Assembly: GCA_030148165.1 (NCBI GenBank)
Contig: JASBTZ010000003.1
Span: 620,001-684,000, forward strand
DNA from: Bacteroidota bacterium
Lineage (GTDB): Bacteria > Bacteroidota > Bacteroidia > Flavobacteriales_D > Crocinitomicaceae
Length of the DNA stretch: 64,000 nucleotides
Direction: 5' to 3'
A model generated the notes under the pieces. It made no database searches. It was not told where the DNA came from and was given only the letters and a program-made list of their open reading frames with translations. The position numbers and the translations under genes were made by a program. Each line of letters begins with the position of its first letter. The first letter of the stretch is position 1. Of the stretch, positions 16,577-25,812 are shown piece by piece.

Positions 16577-17208
16577 AGATCTGCAATTCGATATCCAACC
16601 GAGAAAACAACAAACATGTGCCCTTCCAGACTTATTCTTTCACGATGTTCTTCAATATGTAAACTACCATCAGGCAATTCCTCGATATGTATATCATTAC
16701 CAAGGTGGTTATAGTATTGTGCATAGAGTGATATATCGGCTCGCTCGGTAATGAAATAGTGTGCTCCCAAGCCGAACTGTTGGGAGAAGCTGAATCGTTG
16801 AAGACTTTTCCCTGTCCCGACTTCCTCAACATGTGTAAAATCCAGACAAAACACAGAGGCGCTAACAAAAGGATGAAATTTATATTTAAGTGTGTCCAGT
16901 GAACGAAAATAGAACATCACGCTATTCGTCAGATGACGATCCCAGCGGAACGCTCTTCCTTTAAATTCAGTCTTTATATAGTCTGCATACCACTCCGTGT
17001 TTAATCTTTTGCTGATTTGTAACCTGAATGCTGTTCCCTTGCCTAAACCGCTCAATCTCCACTGATTTAGGCTCCATAAGCTAGCTGAGACTCGCTGCGT
17101 AACTGAAAAATAACCACTTTGATGATTATGGCGATCCTGTTGAGCAAAAATGGTTGACCCGCTTATAATCAGGACTAAAAACAGAATTCTCCTAATAGTG
17201 ATCTTCAT
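16558..17208 (-). CDS. Outer-membrane beta-barrel protein
   Basis: A 216-residue protein with a signal peptide (LFLVLIISGSTIFAQ). The mature part has barrel-like strands (WRLSGLGKGTAFRLQIS, FHPFVSASVFCLDF, FSQQFGLGAHYFI, ADISLYAQYY, MFVVFSVGYRIADLW) and an early HNHQSG segment. It is the first gene of a two-gene unit with 15974-16576. About 35-50 bases upstream lies a perfect ATGAT-N4-ATCAT palindrome also found before the metal-efflux operon, suggesting shared control by a CRP/FNR-type factor. No enzymatic motif is visible. Confidence 0.72.
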   Translation of the reverse strand: MKITIRRILFLVLIISGSTIFAQQDRHNHQSGYFSVTQRVSASLWSLNQWRLSGLGKGTAFRLQISKRLNTEWYADYIKTEFKGRAFRWDRHLTNSVMFYFRSLDTLKYKFHPFVSASVFCLDFTHVEEVGTGKSLQRFSFSQQFGLGAHYFITERADISLYAQYYNHLGNDIHIEELPDGSLHIEEHRERISLEGHMFVVFSVGYRIADLWGKKK

Positions 17209-17241
17209 GAATCGAAAGATTAAAAAAGAGACTTACATAAA

Positions 17242-17259
17242 CTATGATTCAAATCATAG
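17242..17259. promoter_or_regulatory. CRP/FNR-like palindrome, copy 1
   Basis: CTATGATT-CA-AATCATAG, a perfect 8-2-8 inverted repeat, contains ATGAT-N4-ATCAT. It is 34 bases upstream of the barrel gene starting at 17208. The half-site resembles the FNR-type TTGAT-N4-ATCAA box apart from its outer base. A second copy of the core lies at 30034-30047. Confidence 0.5.
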
Positions 17260-17497
17260 CGACTTCTGTTATAGACTAACAATCGAATAATTCTTGTTTT
17301 GTCATTAGAACTAACTGCAAGGTATAGCACAACTTTTGTGGATACCAATTCTCAATTATAGTGCAAAACTCGATTTCATCGAAGATGCTATATTAACACA
17401 CATCGGATACTGATTCTCTCAGCCTGGATTCATAATTCAACAAGCTTTCAAGCTCGGTTTAGAATTTACATTCTTTAACAATTTTCTATTCGTGTAT

Positions 17498-17528
17498 TTT
17501 GTTAATAATAGTATTACTATTATATTTG
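17498..17528 (+). promoter_or_regulatory. Promoter of the TetR-led export operon
   Basis: TTTG (17498-17501) and TATATTTG (17521-17528, exact TAnnTTTG) are 19 nt apart, a full match to the Bacteroidota promoter pattern, 20 bases before ATG 17548. Confidence 0.7.
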
Positions 17529-17541
17529 TAATGTATTACAA
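17505..17541. promoter_or_regulatory. Two palindromic operators over the TetR promoter
   Basis: ATAATAGTA-T-TACTATTAT (17505-17523) fills the spacer and enters the -7 box. TTGTAAT-GT-ATTACAA (17526-17541) overlaps the -7 box and the expected start point. Both are perfect inverted repeats with TAnTA-like halves. This is the usual layout for TetR autorepression. Confidence 0.6.
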
Positions 17542-17547
17542 TTATAT

Positions 17548-18231
17548 ATGCAGGGATTACAATCTAAAATAGCAATTAAAATCAACCCGAATGTTTACAA
17601 GAAGGACCCACTTTCAAGTAAACTAGGAGAGAAGATTTTACGTCAGGGAATTGACATGATCGATGAAGTGGGATTTGAAAGTTTCACGTTCAAGAAACTC
17701 GCATCACGTATCAAATCGACCGAAGCATCTATCTATCGCTATTTTGAAAATAAGCACAATCTATTGGCGTATCTCTCCATGTGGTACTGGAGTTGGACCG
17801 AGTACAAAGTGATGCTCAATACATTGAATATTGAATCGCCCGAAACCCGTCTTCTTCGTGCAATTAAATGTGTCACAGAAGAGGTGGTCGAGGATGAATC
17901 AGTATCTCAAATCAATGAAAGCAAACTTCACCAAATAGTAATTACTGAATCTTCTAAGGTATATCTCTGTAAAGCTGTTGACGAGAATAATAAAGCGGGG
18001 TTTTACCTGGTTTATAAGTCGCTGGTTCAGCGAATTGCAGATATCATTCTTGAAATTCGTCCCAACTTCAAGTATCCGCATATGCTGGTATCAACTGTCA
18101 TTGAAGGTGCTCATCATCAGCGTTTCTTCGCAGATCATCTTCCGCGTTTGACCGATGTAATCGAAGGAGAAGATGCAGTTACCATGTTTTACACACAGTT
18201 AATTGAAAGAGAATTAAAAATTGAAAAATAG
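17548..18231 (+). CDS. TetR-family regulator
   Basis: A 227-residue protein. Residues about 25-75 form the TetR helix-turn-helix (GIDMIDEVGFESFTFKKL, then STEASIYRYFENKHNLLAYL), with the typical YRYFENK recognition segment. The C-terminal helical domain, which would bind the effector and dimerise, has a His-rich GAHHQRFFADHL near the end. It is the first gene of an export operon and its own promoter carries two palindromes, so it probably represses itself and the transporter until a ligand binds. The next gene overlaps it by 11 bases. Confidence 0.88.
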   Translation: MQGLQSKIAIKINPNVYKKDPLSSKLGEKILRQGIDMIDEVGFESFTFKKLASRIKSTEASIYRYFENKHNLLAYLSMWYWSWTEYKVMLNTLNIESPETRLLRAIKCVTEEVVEDESVSQINESKLHQIVITESSKVYLCKAVDENNKAGFYLVYKSLVQRIADIILEIRPNFKYPHMLVSTVIEGAHHQRFFADHLPRLTDVIEGEDAVTMFYTQLIERELKIEK

Positions 18232-18532
18232 AATCTTCATATCGTCTTTATTCAGTTTGATCATGCTCATCGCAATCTCTTTTGATTTGGTCGAGCAAAC
18301 CGATCAGGATTCACCTAATGATCAATCTATTGAATTATCTATTGAATTAACTGAATGTGATAATGAATCAGAATTTGATGATGATGTTAAAGAGAAGCTT
18401 ATAAACTTGCCTTTATTCCACAGGACCTTAGTTATTGAATCAATGTTAGCAGAAAATTGTTTCTATAAAAAGTTGAGTTTTATTCCACAAGTTTTCATCA
18501 AGATTCCATCTCCCCCGCCCGAGTTAACATAG
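18221..18532 (+). CDS. Small membrane-anchored or exported hypothetical protein
   Basis: A 103-residue protein with one N-terminal hydrophobic segment (IFISSLFSLIMLIAISF), a very acidic middle (residues 25-60) and a proline-rich end (IPSPPPELT). It overlaps the TetR gene by 11 bases and precedes the ABC gene by 58. No family is recognised. It could be an accessory envelope factor of the exporter, or its substrate; the position between the regulator and the transporter is the only evidence. There is no double-glycine leader of the kind seen in peptide substrates. Confidence 0.6.
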   Translation: MKNRIFISSLFSLIMLIAISFDLVEQTDQDSPNDQSIELSIELTECDNESEFDDDVKEKLINLPLFHRTLVIESMLAENCFYKKLSFIPQVFIKIPSPPPELT

Positions 18533-18590
18533 ATCACCCCCGTTGATCACGTGCATAGAGTCACAAATTACTCATTGTTAACTTAATAAT

Positions 18591-20264
18591 ATGAATTCAC
18601 ATACATTAAGTCCGGCCAGAAGATTCTGGTTGTTACTAAAACCGGACAAACTTGAAATAAGAAACGTTTACGCTTACGCTGTTATCATCGGGCTCATGAA
18701 CCTGGTTCTCCCGATTGGTATACAATCGATCATTAACCTGATTCAGGGAGGTGCTGTGAGTACCTCGTGGATCGTACTGATCATTTTAGTGGCCGGGGCT
18801 ATTGCTATTAGCGGAATTCTTCAAATCAATCAATTGCGGATAACGGAGAATCTACAGCAAAAAATATTTACCCGGGCTGCATTTGAATTTACCTATCGTA
18901 TTCCCAGGATTCGACTCGAGCAACTATTTAAAAAATACGCTCCTGAACTGATGAATCGATTTTTTGACGTGGTCTCTATTCAAAAAGGAATGACGAAAAT
19001 TCTGATCGAGTTTTCTTCTGCAAGCATCCAGGTGCTCTTCGGATTAATCCTCCTCTCGTTGTACCACCCATTTTTTATCATCTTCAGTTTACTACTGGTA
19101 CTCATGGTGTACTTCATTTTCTTCCTGACCATGAACCGGGGTCTGATAACTAGTTTGGAAGAATCAAGACACAAGTATCTGCTGGCTCACTGGTTGGAGG
19201 AAATAGCACGTTCCAATACCTCTTTTAAGCTGTCCGGAGATTCAGACCTTCCTATGGTCAAAACCAATGAGCAAGCGGAAGAATATACCGAATCACGCGA
19301 GAGGCACTTCCAAGTGCTTCGATTGCAGTACAGTCTCATGGTCGTATTTAAGGTTCTCGTTGCGGTTGGACTATTATTAATAGGCGGCTTACTGGTTATT
19401 GATCAGCAAATGAACATCGGTCAATTCGTTGCTGCCGAGATCGTTATCTTATTAATTGTGAACTCAGTAGAAAAAGTGATCCTTAGTTTCGAAACTATTT
19501 ATGATGTACTGACCTCACTAGAAAAGCTTGGTCAGGTAGTTGACCTGGAATTGGAACACGACGGCGGCATGATCCTAAATGGCGGTAAAGACGGTGTAAA
19601 ATTGGATATTTATGATGTCAGCTATCGCTATCCTGACGAAGATAAACTTGCACTAAAAGGAGTTTCAATCTCTATACAATCAAGAGAACGAATACTGATA
19701 ACTGGGAATAATGACAGCGGTAAGTCGACGCTTTTATACCTGGTTTGTGGACTTCTCACACCTACTAGCGGATCAGTAACCATAGAGGATGTGCCAATCC
19801 ACAACTACAATTTTAACTCACTTCGAAATTCGATTGGGGGATATCTGCGAGATGAAACCCTGTTCGAAGGAACACTGATGGAAAACATCACGCTCGGTCG
19901 TAAAAAAGCAACCTTTAAAAATGTGAAATGGGCCATCGATGCAGTTGGACTGGGAGGATTAATTAATTCGCTTCCAAAAGGATTCGATACTCCTATTCAA
20001 CCAGCAGGTAAGCAATTTTCCAAAAGCACAGTCGCTAAAATACTTATGGCTAGAGCAATTGCGGACAAACCAAGGCTTCTTTTACTTGAGAACAGTTTCT
20101 CTTTATTCTCGCCGGAAGACCGAGTTCGGATACAGGATTTTTTGTTATCGAGAGAGCATTCCTGGACCGTACTCATGACGAGTTCACAAGGTGTTGATAT
20201 GCCTGAATTAATTGATCAAACCATTGTACTGAAAGATGGAAAAGTAATTAACTCAAAATCATAA
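18591..20264 (+). CDS. ABC exporter-like protein with degenerate ATPase motifs
   Basis: A 557-residue fusion of a six-helix ABC-transporter membrane domain (about 1-310) and a nucleotide-binding domain (about 335-557). Walker A is intact (GNNDSGKST, about 372-380). Other ATPase motifs are not: the LSGGQ position reads FSKST, Walker B ends LLLLENS instead of DE, the Q-loop has Arg (YLRDETLF), and no H-loop histidine is seen in VLMTSSQG. It probably binds but hardly hydrolyses ATP on its own, unless it pairs with another NBD. HlyD and TolC genes follow 4 and 2 bases apart, so it forms a type I-like tripartite exporter. No C39 peptidase domain is present. Confidence 0.82.
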   Translation: MNSHTLSPARRFWLLLKPDKLEIRNVYAYAVIIGLMNLVLPIGIQSIINLIQGGAVSTSWIVLIILVAGAIAISGILQINQLRITENLQQKIFTRAAFEFTYRIPRIRLEQLFKKYAPELMNRFFDVVSIQKGMTKILIEFSSASIQVLFGLILLSLYHPFFIIFSLLLVLMVYFIFFLTMNRGLITSLEESRHKYLLAHWLEEIARSNTSFKLSGDSDLPMVKTNEQAEEYTESRERHFQVLRLQYSLMVVFKVLVAVGLLLIGGLLVIDQQMNIGQFVAAEIVILLIVNSVEKVILSFETIYDVLTSLEKLGQVVDLELEHDGGMILNGGKDGVKLDIYDVSYRYPDEDKLALKGVSISIQSRERILITGNNDSGKSTLLYLVCGLLTPTSGSVTIEDVPIHNYNFNSLRNSIGGYLRDETLFEGTLMENITLGRKKATFKNVKWAIDAVGLGGLINSLPKGFDTPIQPAGKQFSKSTVAKILMARAIADKPRLLLLENSFSLFSPEDRVRIQDFLLSREHSWTVLMTSSQGVDMPELIDQTIVLKDGKVINSKS

Positions 20265-20268
20265 GATC

Positions 20269-21612
20269 ATGTTGAACATTTCAAATAACAGCGTCGCTAC
20301 CAAGATTGACACAAACGCGTACTCAGCGCTTAAAAAGGTAGAATCTAAGATAACACGGCGACTTACCATCAAGATCGTAAAATGGTCAGTCTTCCTATTC
20401 TTCATAGTGAGTATGATGCCATGGACACAGAATGTCCGAACACATGGTAATCTCACAACTCTTAATCCGGATCAGAGACCCCAGGAAATACAATCAGTAA
20501 TTTCCGGTCGCGTGGAAGCCTGGAAAGTAAAAGAAGGTGATTTTGTAGAAAAAGGCGACACAATCGTCTTGATTTCTGAGGTCAAAGATGCCTACTTCGA
20601 TAATAATCTGTTACAACGTACGGAGAATCAGATTAGGTTAAAACAACAATCTTCGGATTCCTACGGCAAAAAGATCGATGCACAAAACCGGCAATTGGAG
20701 GCCTTGAACAACAATCGAACACTCGAGATCAATAAAATACTCGTAAAGATTGAGCAGATCAAGCTAAAGATTCAAAACGATAGCATTGCTTATAAAGCGG
20801 CTCAACTGGATTATTCAATTGCGGCATATCAGTACAATCGAATGGATAGCCTCTACAATCAGGGCTTGAAGTCACTCGCTGATTTGGAAGCCCGAAGGAT
20901 GAAGGCTCAACAGGCTAAAGCAAAAGAAGTTGCCGCTAAAAACACCTGGGAAAGCGATAAGAATGAACTTCAGAGCCTTCGTATTGAACTCAATAATATA
21001 AACGCAAAGTTTCAGTCGAATTTCGCAAAGGTTCTTTCGGAGAAACTGACAACAGAGACGGACAAGTTTGATACGGAAACGACTATCAACAAACTGGAGA
21101 ACCAGTATGCGAACTATGAAACGCGTAGAGGTTTTTATGTGATAACAGCTCCTCAGGATGGATATGTCACGAAATTACTGGTTCAGGGGATTGGTGAAAC
21201 AGTAAAAGAAGGCGAGGCACTCTTAAGCTTTATGCCTAAAAACTACCAGTTGGCTGTGGAAGTATACGTTGATCCGATTGATCTTCCGCTTATGAATGTT
21301 GGGGAACACGTTCGCCTACAATTTGATGGATGGCCTGCTATTGTCTTCTCCGGCTGGCCTGGCGCAAGCTACGGTACGTATGGCGGTGAAATTTACGCGA
21401 TTGATCAGTTTATCAGTCCGAATGGGAAGTACCGTTTATTGGTTCGACCGGACAGCAAGGATCATCCTTGGCCAAAAGATCTGCGGGTTGGCGGTGGCAC
21501 AAATGCGATGATCTTATTGAATGATGTCCCTCTATGGTACGAGCTATGGCGAAAAGTGAATGGTTTCCCGCCGGAATTCTATAAACCAATTGATTCAAAC
21601 AATAAGAAATAA
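20269..21612 (+). CDS. HlyD-family periplasmic adaptor
   Basis: A 447-residue membrane-fusion protein. One transmembrane segment (about 36-52, WSVFLFFIVSMMPW) anchors it. A split lipoyl domain follows: SGRVEAWKVKEGDFVEKGD before, and APQDGYVTKLLVQGIGETVKEGE after, a long alpha-hairpin rich in Gln, Lys and Glu (about 110-280). The C-terminal beta-barrel part contains an unusual Trp/Gly-rich stretch (FDGWPAIVFSGWPGASYG). It joins the ABC protein to the TolC protein in the same operon, with 4 and 2 base gaps. It is the type I secretion (HlyD) class rather than RND type by gene partner. Confidence 0.85.
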   Translation: MLNISNNSVATKIDTNAYSALKKVESKITRRLTIKIVKWSVFLFFIVSMMPWTQNVRTHGNLTTLNPDQRPQEIQSVISGRVEAWKVKEGDFVEKGDTIVLISEVKDAYFDNNLLQRTENQIRLKQQSSDSYGKKIDAQNRQLEALNNNRTLEINKILVKIEQIKLKIQNDSIAYKAAQLDYSIAAYQYNRMDSLYNQGLKSLADLEARRMKAQQAKAKEVAAKNTWESDKNELQSLRIELNNINAKFQSNFAKVLSEKLTTETDKFDTETTINKLENQYANYETRRGFYVITAPQDGYVTKLLVQGIGETVKEGEALLSFMPKNYQLAVEVYVDPIDLPLMNVGEHVRLQFDGWPAIVFSGWPGASYGTYGGEIYAIDQFISPNGKYRLLVRPDSKDHPWPKDLRVGGGTNAMILLNDVPLWYELWRKVNGFPPEFYKPIDSNNKK

Positions 21613-21614
21613 CA

Positions 21615-22997
21615 ATGAAAAATTTAATCTTCATATTTCTATTGATGCTATCAACTTCGGTGTTGTCTCAGGATAGTATAATCACACTTTCCTATGAGGA
21701 TTATATGGAGATTGTGATGGAGCATCACCCCTATGCTTATCAGGCTAATATTGTTCGATCAATGGGAGACTCCAAAGTACTGGAGTCACGTGGGGCCTTC
21801 GACCCGAAACTGTTTGGCAACGCCAACCAGAAATACTTTGATGACAAACAATACTACAGTCACATTCAAAGTGGACTCAAGATTCCTACTTGGTTTGGTT
21901 TAACTGCAGAAAGCGGTTTTGATATGAACGATGGTGCATTCCTTAACCCGGAATCAAGACTTCCCAATAATGGTTTATGGTACGCGGGAATTCGTCTAGA
22001 ACTAGGAAATGGATTAATCATCGACGAACGTCGTGCTCAATTAAACAAAGCCAAATTATTGCAAACAAGTACGCAGTATGAGCGCACGATTTTACTCAAT
22101 CAATTGAGACGGGATGCTAGCATAGCATATTACAAATGGCAACAAAGCTTTCAAAAAGCACGCGTATATCAGCTTGCGTACGAGAATGCATCTATCAGAC
22201 TGAATGCCGTTAAACAGGCGGCTCTATACGGTGATAGACCCTACATTGACACGGTTGAGGCTTCGATCAACCTTCAAAACCGAGAGCTGTCCCTTAAGTT
22301 CGCTGAAAACGAGCTTCGCAATGCGAAACTGAAACTGGAAATATACCTGTGGTCAGAGGGCTTCGTTCCATTGGAGATTCAAGATGCCATTCCCGAACAA
22401 AGTAACACTAGCGATACATTAAAGGTTCCAATCGTGATAGACAGTGTGATATCGGATCACCCATTCATTCAAATAAATGATCTTCAATTCGAACAATTAT
22501 TAATTGATCTTCGCTTGAAGAAAGAACAGTTAAAACCAAAGCTAACGCTTAAGTATAACGCGATCAGCGAGCCCGTAGGTGGTAATCTGTTCGCGGAATA
22601 CTCCCCTTCCAATTATACCTGGGGAGCTACTTTTGAGTATCCGATCCTTACACGTAAAGAGCGTGCCGGTGTGCAGCTGGCGAAACTGAAACTCCAGGAA
22701 CAGGAGTTAAAGATTAATATGGTAGAAGCTGAGCTGAACTATAATATCAAATCCATTCGCAACAACTATCTTACCGCAATGGAGCAATTAGAAACGATGA
22801 GAAAATTCGTCGAGAACAACAGAAGGCTCTACGATTCAGAGAGGACACTATTTAATCTGGGAGAAAGTTCATTATTTATGATAAATTCGAGAGAGAATCA
22901 GTGGCTAAAATCGAATATTCAGCTATTTGACATCGAGAACCAATGCAAGCAACTACAAACAGAATTGGAATATTATCTTTTGATTTATAAAGACTGA
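21615..22997 (+). CDS. TolC-family outer-membrane channel
   Basis: A 460-residue protein with a signal peptide (LIFIFLLMLSTSVLSQ) and the TolC/OEP pattern: two long helical repeats (around 150-260 and 360-440) separated by beta-strand segments (NANQKYFDDKQYYSHIQSG; the strand WGATFEYPILTRKERAG). It completes the tripartite exporter with the HlyD and ABC genes. It is the last gene of the operon and faces the metal-efflux operon, whose final gene ends 66 bases away on the other strand. Confidence 0.82.
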   Translation: MKNLIFIFLLMLSTSVLSQDSIITLSYEDYMEIVMEHHPYAYQANIVRSMGDSKVLESRGAFDPKLFGNANQKYFDDKQYYSHIQSGLKIPTWFGLTAESGFDMNDGAFLNPESRLPNNGLWYAGIRLELGNGLIIDERRAQLNKAKLLQTSTQYERTILLNQLRRDASIAYYKWQQSFQKARVYQLAYENASIRLNAVKQAALYGDRPYIDTVEASINLQNRELSLKFAENELRNAKLKLEIYLWSEGFVPLEIQDAIPEQSNTSDTLKVPIVIDSVISDHPFIQINDLQFEQLLIDLRLKKEQLKPKLTLKYNAISEPVGGNLFAEYSPSNYTWGATFEYPILTRKERAGVQLAKLKLQEQELKINMVEAELNYNIKSIRNNYLTAMEQLETMRKFVENNRRLYDSERTLFNLGESSLFMINSRENQWLKSNIQLFDIENQCKQLQTELEYYLLIYKD

Positions 22998-23063
22998 GGC
23001 TAGTTTAGTTCTCGATCTGGACTATGAAGAACCTTTACAACTTCTAGTGCTTGTTGTATGCCA

Positions 23064-24584
23064 TCATTTCCGGTCATACAAACAACACTTGGGCAATTCC
23101 TTGTAAGCGGATTCATCAGCCTTATCATATTTTGTGTCGTGACCGACTTTAGAAATCGCCTTCGATACTTTGCGTTCATCCGTCTTATCTGTCTTGTAGT
23201 GGATCGTCAGTATTTTAGAGGCAACATCCCAGGATGCGTGTTGAACACCATCAACTGATTCCGCTGCATCTTCAATTCTCGACTGACACAATTCACAGTT
23301 GCCGGAAACAAAGAATTTAGCCTCTGACACCCCGGCCATGTCCATCTCAGAACCATCCTTTTCACTACTCTCCGAGTTCATCATACTCGTCTTTCCAGAT
23401 AACTGCGCTGCAGCATCGACCTTAAAGGCTCCATTCGTTACCACCCTTTCTCCTATTTTTAAACCTTCTTCAACGATATAATGGCTTCCAAGATCAGGTC
23501 CGATCGTAATCTCTCTAAACTCGTATATTCCCTTCGAGCCAGGAAGTTCAACGTAGACAATTGATCGTTTACCGGTCCACAATACAGCCGACTTCGGAAT
23601 AATTAACTGATCCTCTAGTATTGGGAGACGCGCATTCACAACACCGTCAACAAACATTTCAGGCTTTAATTTGTTATTTCTGTTTGTCATTTCTAATCTC
23701 ACAGAAGTTGTTCTCGTTACCGGATCTATCAGTGGATCAATAAAAGTGATCTTCTTTACAAATTTCTCACCCGCAAGAGCTCCGATGGTGAATTCGATTT
23801 CATCTCCTTCATGAAGCCAGGAGATATCTGTTTCATAGGCATCAAACACTACCCAAACTCTGCTTAGATCAGCTATTTGAAATAAAACCTGTCCTTCCTT
23901 TACATATTCTCCTACAGCGACATTTCGTTTAACCACTACTCCATTTACCTCCGCTCTAAGCTCGATGTTGTCCTTGATCTTCCCGGAATTTTCAATCGCA
24001 TCAATCTGTTTTTCCGTAAGTTCCCATTGCAACAGTTTTTTACGCGTCGCTTCGTACATGTACGGATTTGCTTCTTTTCTCTTAGCCGCCTCCAAAAGTT
24101 CTCGCTGCGCACTTACTAACTCCGGTGAATAGATCAATGCTAACTTTTGACCGGCGTATACTTTTTCCCCTGTAAATGTAATGTATAGCTTCTCGATTCT
24201 ACCGGTTACGTGAGCAACCTGACTACTTAATCTCCTTTCATCCAGCTTTATTTTCCCCTGTAAATGCAACTCTTTTTCCGGCTTTGCGAGTTCAACAGGC
24301 GTCGTGCGAATATTAGCCAACTGAATCGCCGACTCACTCAGCTCAATCGTATTCATCGCAGCATGGCTTTCTTTCAATGGAATCAGTTCCATACCGCAGA
24401 TCGGGCAATTACCGGGTTCATTCTGACGAATCTGTGGGTGCATAGAGCAGGTCCATATGGTGGACTCCTCAACTATCTCCTTTTTATTTGGTTCAACCTT
24501 CTCATCACCAGAGAAAATCATCCACCCCAGAATGAATCCTGCTACCAAACAAATAATTCCAATAATATACTTTTGCCTGTTCAT
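23064..24584 (-). CDS. CusB-like metal efflux adaptor with heavy-metal-binding and HMA domains
   Basis: A 506-residue periplasmic adaptor. After an N-terminal membrane anchor comes a heavy-metal-binding segment (WTCSMHPQIRQNEPGNCPICGMEL, residues about 44-67, shown in part). The MFP core carries lipoyl and barrel segments (LIYSPELVSAQRELL; AVGEYVKEGQVLFQIADLSRVWVVFDAYE). The C-terminal 90 residues are a heavy-metal-associated (HMA/CopZ-like) domain with GNCELCQSRIE, plus a terminal CC. So two metal-binding modules flank the adaptor. Copper or silver is most likely. It is the last gene of the operon, 10 bases after the TolC-like gene. Confidence 0.88.
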   Translation of the reverse strand: MNRQKYIIGIICLVAGFILGWMIFSGDEKVEPNKKEIVEESTIWTCSMHPQIRQNEPGNCPICGMELIPLKESHAAMNTIELSESAIQLANIRTTPVELAKPEKELHLQGKIKLDERRLSSQVAHVTGRIEKLYITFTGEKVYAGQKLALIYSPELVSAQRELLEAAKRKEANPYMYEATRKKLLQWELTEKQIDAIENSGKIKDNIELRAEVNGVVVKRNVAVGEYVKEGQVLFQIADLSRVWVVFDAYETDISWLHEGDEIEFTIGALAGEKFVKKITFIDPLIDPVTRTTSVRLEMTNRNNKLKPEMFVDGVVNARLPILEDQLIIPKSAVLWTGKRSIVYVELPGSKGIYEFREITIGPDLGSHYIVEEGLKIGERVVTNGAFKVDAAAQLSGKTSMMNSESSEKDGSEMDMAGVSEAKFFVSGNCELCQSRIEDAAESVDGVQHASWDVASKILTIHYKTDKTDERKVSKAISKVGHDTKYDKADESAYKELPKCCLYDRK

Positions 24585-24594
24585 AATCAGTACT

Positions 24595-25812
24595 TTAATA
24601 AAGCGCTTCCAGTTTTGCCACCGCTATGTTTTTATCTCTAACAGCTGTCACGATGTTCTGTTCATATTTTAGTAACAAACGCTGAATTCTCAATATTTCT
24701 TCAAAGTCCTTTCCGGAAACGCTGTATGCTTCCACGAGGATTTCTCTTGCATTCATGGCCCGATCAATCTGCTCCTGATACAAGTTTATCCTTCTCTCTG
24801 CATCCCGATACTCCGCCAGAAGCATTTCGATTTTAGCCAGCAGCATGTTTACCTGATCCGTGTGCATTTCCTGAAATGCCAGGCTGTTGAATTCAGCTTC
24901 CCTCACCATTCCTTTGTACTTTCTTCTGTACACGGGTAGTTTTACACTAAGCATGGGCATTAAGGCATCCTTACCGTTATCCGGAGGATTAGCATCGGTT
25001 CTTTCATTAATCAGAAAGTAATTGATTCCCAGACCAAAGGAAGGACCACCCATTTTTTTGGCGACCTCGACCTGTGCACCGGAAGCCTCTATCATCGCTT
25101 CCAATTTATGCAATTGATCATTTCCGGAGAGAATAGAATCAGTAAGTTCTGAAACACTAAAACGAATATCAACAGCCAACATAGAATCAGGTAAAACGAC
25201 TACTTCAACCGGATCTCGGTTTAAAAGCTGATTAAACTTAACTTTCAATGCATCTTGTTTCTCAGAAATGCCAATTAGCACGTTATCAATATCTGCTGAT
25301 TCCATATCGATTCGCAACACATCAACTACACTCCCACTTCCGGATTCAACCTTGGTGTTCGCCAAAGCTTTATACAGGTCCAAAATTTCCAGATGTTCTT
25401 TCAATAATTCCTGATCGCTTTTGAGCTTTTCTAATTGATAATAATTCTGTTTAAGTTCCAGGAAGAGCTCACTCTTATGCGCATTGAATTCTTCGAATTT
25501 TACGCGTGCTCGGTCTGCCATCATACTGCGCTGCGCGCTGATTGTCCCAAACCACGGAAACATTTGCATCACAGAAAATTTCGCCTGCTGCGGACCCAGC
25601 CTCGTTTCTACAGGATTAATAAAGTATCCGAATCCAAGTTCAGGATCAGGCAGACCAGGTTGATTCACCTTCTCAAGCGCCGCATAATACTGGTAAAAGC
25701 TTGCTTTTAACATCGCATTGGAATCTGCCGCCATTTTCAGGTAGTCATCAAGCGTTTGCCCATGAACAAATCCCAAGATCATTGTCATCAATATGATCAT
25801 TACATGCTTCAT
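24595..25812 (-). CDS. TolC-family outer-membrane protein of the metal efflux system
   Basis: A 405-residue protein when started at ATG 25812, which overlaps the CusA-like stop as ATGA and yields a good signal peptide (MKHVMIILMTMILGFVHG). The frame is open up to 26010, but that part overlaps CusA coding sequence and is a shadow. Long helical segments with DPELGFGYF, SVMQMFPWFGT and paired coiled coils are typical of CusC/CzcC-type channels in Bacteroidota. It provides the outer-membrane exit for the CusA-like pump encoded directly upstream. Confidence 0.85.
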   Translation of the reverse strand: MKHVMIILMTMILGFVHGQTLDDYLKMAADSNAMLKASFYQYYAALEKVNQPGLPDPELGFGYFINPVETRLGPQQAKFSVMQMFPWFGTISAQRSMMADRARVKFEEFNAHKSELFLELKQNYYQLEKLKSDQELLKEHLEILDLYKALANTKVESGSGSVVDVLRIDMESADIDNVLIGISEKQDALKVKFNQLLNRDPVEVVVLPDSMLAVDIRFSVSELTDSILSGNDQLHKLEAMIEASGAQVEVAKKMGGPSFGLGINYFLINERTDANPPDNGKDALMPMLSVKLPVYRRKYKGMVREAEFNSLAFQEMHTDQVNMLLAKIEMLLAEYRDAERRINLYQEQIDRAMNAREILVEAYSVSGKDFEEILRIQRLLLKYEQNIVTAVRDKNIAVAKLEALY

